Source of the DNA: Proteromonas lacertae
Taxonomy: Eukaryota; Sar; Bigyra; Opalinata; Proteromonadidae
NCBI GenBank assembly: GCA_002245135.1
Contig: NGBS01000908.1
Coordinates: 1 to 22,989 of the forward strand
Direction: 5' to 3'
Length of the DNA: 22,989 nucleotides
Position 1 is the first letter of the stretch. The number at the start of each line of letters is the position of its first letter. Both the position numbers and the translations under genes were made by a program. Positions 17,730 through 22,989 of this stretch are shown in pieces. Under the pieces are notes generated by a model. The model did no database searches, was not told the DNA's origin, and saw nothing but the letters and a program-made list of their open reading frames with translations.

Positions 17730-18701
17730 ATGCAACCAAAAGATAGTAACAACATATTAGCTAATAGAAGAACATTGTTCTTAACAACATCAGACTATAA
17801 TGAAAAATTATCTAATAAATGGGTTAGATGTATTAATACTCCAACTATTACTGAAAAATATCAATATATGAGTTTAATTACTGCAGTTATTCCAAATAAC
17901 TTCTATACAGTACAAGATGAAGTAAATGATCATATTCTCTTTAATTTCACTTACTACGAATGCATAAATCCAGATAAAACAAATCCAGCAGAATGGGAAA
18001 AACCTGAGAATCAGCTTGGACCTTATTATAAAACTATTGATGCTAAAATACCTCAAAGAAATTATACTGGTAAAGAATTATTAGAATTTTTTAGTAATAA
18101 GTTACTATCGTTAAGTTTTGCAGAAATAGCAGGTGCAGCAGGACCATTGCCAGATGAAGATCTTTCACAAAACTATCCGTTTCGTAAAATAGATGATCAA
18201 ACAGATATACTTCAATTTAGTGAAAGTTCAGAAAATAGATTACACTTAAAATTCAAATACTTAACTCATTTTGGTAGATTATATTTCACAGATTTTAGCA
18301 TTGAATTCCCTAACTTAGTTTATAAGTTATATGGTGTAGATGAGATGAACAAAAAGTTAGATATTTATCATACAGCAGCTCCAATTGAAGCATTTTTTAA
18401 TAATATTGATATAGAATATGACAAAATATTGCCTAATCAACCGTCTTTAATTTGGGTGTCATTCATACAAATTAGATGTGATTGGGTTAATAGTGGTGAG
18501 AATTCAATGGTTTTAGCTAACATACCTGTGAAAGATCTTAATACTAACTACACCACATTCACTAATCCACAAATTGAATGGACAGCTAAGAAGATGCAAT
18601 ATCACGAATATCAACGAATGACTATATCAGTCACACAACAAGATGGTTATGCAATTTATTTAAAAAACTTACCTATTTATTTTGAGATCATTTTGTATTA
18701 A
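17730..18701 (+). CDS. mCP: Minor capsid / penton protein candidate (single jelly-roll)
   Basis: The 323-residue product lies directly before the capsid gene in the same direction, the usual place for the Polinton minor capsid (vertex) protein. The N-terminal part (LFLTTSDYNEKLSNKW, residues 17-32, then a conserved-looking YQYMSLITAVIPNNFYTV, 48-65) matches the pattern of Polinton penton proteins, where a 'spikes' motif of the form I/V-PNS/NxY follows the first strands. The rest alternates beta strands with loops and ends in a strand (LPIYFEIILY), as expected of a jelly roll. No adenain site is seen. It looks whole. The identification rests on motif resemblance and gene order. Confidence 0.75.
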   Translation: MQPKDSNNILANRRTLFLTTSDYNEKLSNKWVRCINTPTITEKYQYMSLITAVIPNNFYTVQDEVNDHILFNFTYYECINPDKTNPAEWEKPENQLGPYYKTIDAKIPQRNYTGKELLEFFSNKLLSLSFAEIAGAAGPLPDEDLSQNYPFRKIDDQTDILQFSESSENRLHLKFKYLTHFGRLYFTDFSIEFPNLVYKLYGVDEMNKKLDIYHTAAPIEAFFNNIDIEYDKILPNQPSLIWVSFIQIRCDWVNSGENSMVLANIPVKDLNTNYTTFTNPQIEWTAKKMQYHEYQRMTISVTQQDGYAIYLKNLPIYFEIILY

Positions 18702-18754
18702 TAAATTTCTTGCTATTTTTAAGTATTTTTTAATCTTTTAAAATAACATAAATT
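18701..18754 (+). promoter_or_regulatory. Capsid-gene leader, paired blocks shared with zinc-finger gene
   Basis: ATAAATTTCTTGCTATTTTT at 18701-18720 and ACATAAATT at 18746-18754 directly before the ATG repeat the two blocks found at 642..680. The stop of the penton gene is immediately upstream, so this is the promoter or start region of the capsid transcript. Confidence 0.5.
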
Positions 18755-20176
18755 ATGTCAATCACTGCTATACCTAATTCACAAAAGCATGAAAGCATTG
18801 TGCCAGCTTACATACCAATTTACAACCATATTTTAGTTACTCCAAACCAAAGCAGGAATGAGACTGTTTTATCTTTAAATTCAAACAGTGATGCTATTAC
18901 ATTTGAAATATCTGGTGATAATTGTGTTAACTTATCAAAAAGCTATTTTGAATTCATATTAGATTATACTACAGGTCAAACTAGAGCTCATGCTGCTGCA
19001 GATTCAGGTAATTGGGATATGCCTTTTGTACCTAAAAGAGATACTAGTGCAAATAATTTAGATAAACTAACATTGAAGAATACTATGAATTTTGGTACAT
19101 TAAAAGTATACAACAAAACAGGAACTTTGCTATGTGATTTGGATACTAGTTATAATGAATATAGAGATTTAGCTCATGAAATTGCAAATCAATTTCCTTA
19201 TGATTTAAAAGAACCAGATTATTACAAGAAAATATTTGATGGTTTAGGATTTAATACTGCAAATCAAAAAATAGGTGAAAATTTATTATGTCATTCAGCT
19301 AATACATTAAATCCAAGTGGAGGTGTTCAAAATTATTATGTAATGCAAAATGGTATGACAGATACATTACATGGTCAAATACTGTGTAGATTTCATTTTG
19401 CAGACATATACAATACTATTTTAGCTTTGAAGAATGATATTTATTTTGGTGAAGTAATATACATACAATTCACATTTGCACCTATAATGAATTGGGTTCA
19501 TCATAATGATGGAGATAAATATATAAACCAATGGCAAGCATTTTTAGGAATGAAAATAGTTAATCCTCATCTTTATGTTTGTTATAACAAAGATCCAACT
19601 TGCAATGCCAATACCATCAATTATTCAACTCATCATCCTATTGACTTTACTGATTTTAACATAGTTCAAATAACTAAAGATCCTATTCCAGGTAATAGTA
19701 CTTTTAACTATAACTTCAGTATTAATAGCAGTATAGGAAGTTATGTTAAGTTTATATTATACAGAGCATACATAAATGATGCTTATATAAGAACTATAGT
19801 TCCTTTTGATAAAGAAGAAGATAGAATTAGATGGCAAATTAATGATTTTGTCTATACTCCTGATTATTTATATCCTGCAAAATATCAAACTTGGGAATAT
19901 ATGAGAAATATTATTCAAAATACATTATATGAAAAATGTTCAGCATATTCATTCCCTTATAGATTCTTTGATGTATTAAATTTCAGTACTGATCGATTAA
20001 CTGAATTAAAATTAAGAGCTGGTAAAGACTTAGCAAGTGATTTAAAAATTACATTAGATTGCTCAAATCATGATTTTGATACTGCAAAAAATACTTATAC
20101 AATTCATCATAAATTCTATATTATTACAGGTAAACAATTAGTTATTGGACCAAGAGGTGTTGAGAAAGTAGTATAA
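18755..20176 (+). CDS. MCP: Double jelly-roll major capsid protein candidate
   Basis: The 473-residue product falls in the 450-650 range of Polinton capsid proteins and follows the penton gene. The N terminus (HESIVPAYIPIYNHILVTPN) and the ITFEISGDNCVNLSKSYFEFILDY block (about residues 48-71) match the opening strands of Polinton/adintovirus hexon-like capsids, where 'dLsks.l.f.l' is characteristic. Two beta-rich halves, about 30-240 and 250-470, with a helical, Tyr/Asp-rich insertion (EYRDLAHEIANQFPYDLKEP) fit tandem jelly rolls. The end IITGKQLVIGPRGVEKVV is compact. No adenain site is seen, as is usual for hexon-type proteins. It looks whole. Confidence 0.85.
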   Translation: MSITAIPNSQKHESIVPAYIPIYNHILVTPNQSRNETVLSLNSNSDAITFEISGDNCVNLSKSYFEFILDYTTGQTRAHAAADSGNWDMPFVPKRDTSANNLDKLTLKNTMNFGTLKVYNKTGTLLCDLDTSYNEYRDLAHEIANQFPYDLKEPDYYKKIFDGLGFNTANQKIGENLLCHSANTLNPSGGVQNYYVMQNGMTDTLHGQILCRFHFADIYNTILALKNDIYFGEVIYIQFTFAPIMNWVHHNDGDKYINQWQAFLGMKIVNPHLYVCYNKDPTCNANTINYSTHHPIDFTDFNIVQITKDPIPGNSTFNYNFSINSSIGSYVKFILYRAYINDAYIRTIVPFDKEEDRIRWQINDFVYTPDYLYPAKYQTWEYMRNIIQNTLYEKCSAYSFPYRFFDVLNFSTDRLTELKLRAGKDLASDLKITLDCSNHDFDTAKNTYTIHHKFYIITGKQLVIGPRGVEKVV

Positions 20177-20228
20177 ATAACACTTTATTATTGACTTCTA
20201 TTTTTATTTTTTGATTTCTCACTACATA

Positions 20229-20251
20229 ATATATATATATATATATATATA
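20229..20251. repeat. (AT)n microsatellite before the ATPase start
   Basis: Eleven AT units plus A lie five bases before the ATPase ATG at 20256. The tract occupies the position of a TATA element or leader and is likely to vary in length between copies. Confidence 0.8.
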
Positions 20252-20255
20252 CACT

Positions 20256-21015
20256 ATGTTTAAATTTGAAAAAATAAATAATATACAAATTGAACCTGTT
20301 GATGGTGGTGAGTCTTTTGATCCTAAGAAAATTCTGGGATATGATTACTTTAATGAGCCTTTCTGCAATATATTTATTGTAGCTCGTAAGAACAGTGGGA
20401 AAACTACTTTGATATACAATATATTAAGACATATTATAGATCCAAAATATAAGAAAAAACAACATGTACATTTTTTCGTAGGTACAATTAAACAAGATAG
20501 GATATATGATTCAATTAAAGAGTTATTAGATTATAATGAAATTAGTTATGATGAAAATGATTCATTATTTGAACCTTATTCAGGAGATAATTTGGTAGAG
20601 AAGTTAATGAAATCAATTGATGATACAAACAAAGATAATTATGAGTATGCAGAACATATTATAATATTTGATGATCTTAGTTTAGAGTTGAAAACAGCTA
20701 ATATCATACCAGTATTAATGAAAGAAAATAGACATTTAAAATCAAAATTATAATTAGTAGTCAATATATTACTGATATAGTACCTTCAGCAAGATCACAA
20801 GTAGATTATTGTTTAACATTTTATGGATTGAGTAATAGAAATTTGTTTGACTTATACAACTCATTGAATATATGGATACCTGAATATGAAACATTTAAAG
20901 AGTTATATTTAGCTGTTACTAAGCCACAATATAATTCTTATATATTGATAATGTTAAAAAAGTGTTTAGAGCTAACTTTAATATTTTGATTGAAGATCAT
21001 TCTGAAGTTTCTTGA
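20256..21015 (+). pseudogene. ATP: FtsK/HerA-type genome-packaging ATPase, broken
   Basis: The ATG at 20256 is chosen because the upstream in-frame extension would translate the AT microsatellite. Walker A is ARKNSGKTT (residues 43-51) inside NIFIVARKNSGKTTLIYNIL; Walker B is HIIIFDD (134-140). Further conserved-looking sequence (SQYITDIVPSARSQVDY) follows, matching the region after Walker B in Polinton and NCLDV A32-type ATPases, which pump DNA into the capsid. Coding character extends to 21015. About one or two breaks. The 3' end overlaps the ATG of the following gene in a TGATG arrangement. The gene follows the capsid gene, consistent with a virion assembly module. Confidence 0.88.
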
Positions 21016-21876
21016 TGTTTTTATTAATTTTGTTATTTTATTGTTTATTAATTCAAAAAATGTTTATTGGGGAACGAAATACTTCAGATATAAATATTGA
21101 TACAGATAAGCTTGCTAAAGATATAGCTGACAAAATAAATATACAACCTACTGATCCTGATACTATTGTTAAACCTATTAATAATCATACTGATACTCAA
21201 ATAAATAATATTATTACACCTGTTAATGATATCAAAACTACTACAAATACTATATATGGTAAATGTCAAGAAATATATAATGTTGTAAATAATAGCTCTG
21301 GAGGTAGCACTACAATAGTTAATAATTCTGTATCACCTAAATTATTGCATACTGAATATACATATTGGTCAGTTAATTTCTATATATTTCAAGATGGTTC
21401 CATCAATCAATATGAATCTACTGTAAAAGTACCTATAAAAATTCAAATGTTTGAACATTTTATGAGAATCAAATATATAATGGCCTTGTTTTAAAAATCA
21501 TGATGATGGTTATGGATTTATATTATATCTAGATGACAATCATGTTATTAAAGCTGAACCAGGTAAAGAAGATTTATTGCAACAATATTATAAACAAATT
21601 ATTAGAAACATACTTTGTAGATGGTAGTAATGGAATATACTTCCCTATACAAGGTGTAATAAATGAAACTTCACAACCTGCAATTAATGATTATGGATGT
21701 TTTTGCCTATATTAAGAAATAATAATAATAAATGTAATCTTTATATAGAACGAAAAGGTCTTGATGCATATTCATATCAAGCATTCCCACCTCAAGTTAT
21801 TATAACAGAGTGGATGGATACAGTGTTACAGAACCATTTTAATCTTTATTATGATTATTTATTATGTTTATTATAA
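21015..21876 (+). pseudogene. Signal-anchor protein with coiled coil and Asn/Ser linker; spike-like candidate, broken
   Basis: The ATG at 21015 overlaps the ATPase stop (TGATG). The first 17 residues (MFLLILLFYCLLIQKMF) form a signal peptide or membrane anchor. Then follow an amphipathic helix (TDKLAKDIADKINI), a repetitive Thr/Asn/Ile stretch, a Ser/Gly/Asn linker (NNSSGGSTTIVNN) and beta-rich sequence. Coding character persists to about 21876, with two or three breaks. An anchor, stalk, flexible hinge and beta head is the plan of many viral spikes and fibres, but no sequence family is recognised, so this is inference. It is the last plus-strand gene of the assembly module. Confidence 0.5.
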
Positions 21877-21975
21877 AATTTATTATATTTTTATTATATT
21901 ATATGATTTTATTAAATTACGCATATTTTTAAACCCTGTCCCAAATCATTTTAAGATAGAGATTCGTTTTAAAAT

Positions 21976-22293
21976 TTAGACTATGTTTATCGTAGTTTGA
22001 TCATTGTTTCCTTTAACTTCTTCTTGTGCTTCTTCTTCCTCATCATCATCACTATCATCAAATATATAATTCTTCTTTACATAATGTTTCAACATAGGAT
22101 TCTTCTTCAAATGAACACTTCCCATTCCTTCAGGTAGTGTTAACCATTCAATATACTTATCAAACACTGCAAAATAATGTCTATTTAATCCTCTTGGTTT
22201 TACTGATGGTTTAATATCGAAAAGCATCATATAATATCTCTTATCACTAATACTTTGTCCACATCTTTTGATGGCAAATAGCACAGAATTCAT
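21976..22293 (-). CDS. 105-residue basic protein with acidic tail, unrecognised
   Basis: The product has a compact aromatic- and Lys-rich N-terminal domain (KRYYMMLFDIKPSVKPRGLN, then FDKYIEWLTLPEGMG) and a sharply acidic tail (DDSDDDEEEEAQEE). An in-frame stop just before the ATG at 22293 fixes the longest start. It reads toward the capsid module and is the only longer minus-strand gene near the right end. The composition suggests a small regulatory or DNA-associated accessory protein; no homologue is recognised. It may also be a remnant of a longer gene. Confidence 0.45.
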   Translation of the reverse strand: MNSVLFAIKRCGQSISDKRYYMMLFDIKPSVKPRGLNRHYFAVFDKYIEWLTLPEGMGSVHLKKNPMLKHYVKKNYIFDDSDDDEEEEAQEEVKGNNDQTTINIV

Positions 22294-22302
22294 TATAAGA
22301 CT

Positions 22303-22455
22303 TTATCTCTTCCTTAGGTAATGGCTATCTAAAACTGCACTTATGTTATGGTTAAAATATAAGTAAAACTTACATGTTCCACATATACACTTATCTAAAT
22401 AATCTTCATTATTTCTAAATGAACAAAAGAAAGCAAAGTTTACTGAAGCACACAT
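22303..22455 (-). CDS. Possible 50-residue Cys-containing ORF
   Basis: From the ATG at 22455 a 50-residue frame opens (MCASVNFAFFCSFRNNEDYL...) with a CxCxxC group (KCICGTCKF) at residues 23-28 plus C2 and C11, which could bind zinc. It lies just upstream of the 105-residue gene in the same direction. At this length an open frame may arise by chance, so it is listed only as a possible small gene. Confidence 0.25.
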   Translation of the reverse strand: MCASVNFAFFCSFRNNEDYLDKCICGTCKFYLYFNHNISAVLDSHYLRKR

Positions 22456-22902
22456 ATTTTATATTTTTGATAAAAAACGGTTTTTCTAAAATATCAGGAA
22501 AATCAAAACTGTTTCTTTTTTCTGTTTATAACAACAGTTTCTCGTCAGAATTTCGATTTAGTAAAAAATATAGAATACTGTAGATAATTCTTTAAATATA
22601 TATTTTTGATACTATTTAAATTCTTTGAATGTTTTTAACTACACTATATAAATCCATGAATAAATTGATAAATGAAAAATAAAAAAAAAAAAAAGTAAGA
22701 ACGCATTCTGTAGCTTGGCCATCACACTATTTATCACTAAGTCCTAGTCAGGCTACACAGGACACGCTACTTACTTACATAGAAATACATTTCTTATTCT
22801 ATAAAGTAGCTACCCTGCCGGGTAGAACAGGTAGCTACTTATCTATTTCTACACATTATTTCTACTATCCTACGCTAAAAACTATTAAAAATATAAAAAT
22901 AG
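22456..22902. other. Gene-free right arm with poly-A tract and GC-richer hairpins
   Basis: No open frame with coding character is visible. The first 220 bases are AT-rich, with two AATTCTTT-like words (around 22587 and 22620) similar to the element's leader motif. A 14-base A-run at 22681-22694 is followed by a clearly GC-richer block (about 22700-22865) containing inverted repeats, then by the terminal repeat. Confidence 0.6.
22804..22840. repeat. Imperfect hairpin, GTAGCTAC arms
   Basis: AAGTAGCTACCCTG pairs with CAGGTAGCTACTT (13 pairs, one bulged C) around a loop CCGGGTAGAA. GTAGCTAC is itself a palindrome, and an alternative inner stem TACCC/GGGTA overlaps the loop. It lies about 60 bases inside the right terminal repeat. 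Function unknown; a replication or packaging signal is possible. Confidence 0.6.
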
Positions 22903-22984
22903 AATTTTGACCCATAAAATTATTCACACACTAAAATATATACACAATTTTAAATTCACCACTTGCTCCAGTATAACCCGTACC
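22903..22984 (-). repeat. Right terminal inverted repeat (core matched block)
   Basis: Reverse-complement partner of 49..130 with 7 substitutions in 82 positions (about 91% identity). It continues through a shortened T-run to the final base of the window, so the terminus itself and any target-site duplication are not visible. Confidence 0.92.
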
Positions 22985-22989
22985 AAAAC

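Larger units (their letters stand above)
1..22989. mobile_element. Polinton/Maverick-class virus-like element (right end clipped)
   Basis: The window holds inverted terminal sequence at both ends and the set of genes that defines Polintons: DDE integrase, protein-primed PolB, adenain-like protease, double jelly-roll capsid candidate, penton candidate and FtsK/HerA-type ATPase. At about 23 kb it exceeds the 15-20 kb usual for the class, mainly because of two very long late genes (984 and 894 residues). The right terminal repeat reaches the last base of the window while the left copy has about 48 further bases outside the matched block, so the right tip lies outside the window. It is broken overall (about ten breaks in total), although most structural genes look whole. 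The alternative name adintovirus applies to closely related animal elements with the same core genes. Confidence 0.93.

Noticed and set aside
20211-20255. Upstream in-frame ATG for the ATPase
   Set aside because: The extension would translate the AT microsatellite into an Ile/Tyr run; the ATG at 20256 begins normal sequence.
22335-22373. GTAAGT...GCAG pair resembling a 39-base intron on the minus strand
   Set aside because: Very short, no clear branch site, and no extended reading frame is supported; no other gene here shows introns.
22715-22830. Possible tRNA or Pol III small RNA with T-run terminator on the minus strand
   Set aside because: A-box-like TGGCCAAGC and B-box-like GTTCTACCC words exist but in the wrong order, and no cloverleaf could be drawn.

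Overview
The window is essentially one large, strongly AT-rich virus-like transposon of the Polinton/Maverick class. It carries inverted copies of the same sequence at both ends (49..130 and 22903..22984, 75 of 82 positions identical). The right copy runs to the window edge, so the outer right end is clipped and the element is at least about 23 kb, large for the class. Nearly every diagnostic Polinton part is visible: a retroviral-type DDE integrase (minus, 3217..4377), a protein-primed family B DNA polymerase (plus, 5488..9430), an adenain-like maturation protease (plus, 14413..14973), a minor capsid/penton candidate (plus, 17730..18701), a double jelly-roll major capsid candidate (plus, 18755..20176) and an FtsK/HerA-type packaging ATPase (plus, 20256..21015). 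The host cannot be named from sequence alone. Low GC, Asn/Lys-rich proteins, no evident introns and short AT-rich spacers fit a protist or an AT-rich fungus, but this is only suggestive.

Layout. 1..3100: left terminal repeat and four small plus-strand genes (acidic protein, CxxC zinc-finger protein, single-pass membrane protein, protein ending in a long charged helix). 3200..5213: integrase and an SSB-like candidate, both minus. 5214..5372: divergent promoter with tandem CCAAT repeats. 5373..9430: polymerase. 9463..14320: four minus-strand late-type genes (a 984-residue polyproline/coiled-coil protein, a basic 175-residue protein, a Ser/Asp/Gln-rich protein and a core/membrane-active protein). 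14413..14973: protease, diverging from that cluster. 14966..17650: an unrecognised 894-residue minus-strand protein. 17730..21876: penton, capsid, ATPase and an anchor/spike-like protein, all plus. 21976..22455: one or two small minus-strand ORFs. 22456..22902: gene-free, with a poly-A tract and GC-richer hairpins. Then the right terminal repeat.

How it fits together. Integrase plus polymerase indicate integration and self-synthesis; capsid, penton, ATPase and protease indicate a virion-forming ancestor. The most informative signal is that adenain-type cleavage consensus sites ((M/I/L)xGG-x or (M/I/L)xGx-G) occur in four neighbouring unrecognised proteins. This links them to the protease and suggests they are processed virion components comparable to adenoviral core and pVI-like proteins. 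A recurring leader motif (ATAAATTCTT-like) lies shortly upstream of at least seven gene starts, suggesting a shared element-specific promoter code.

Condition. Taken as a fossil, the element is broken overall, with roughly ten breaks that affect the small left-end genes, polymerase, ATPase and anchor protein. Integrase, protease, both capsid genes and the whole 9463..14320 and 14966..17650 late cassettes remain as long open frames. Moderate terminal-repeat divergence agrees with an insertion that is neither fresh nor ancient; no calibrated age can be given.
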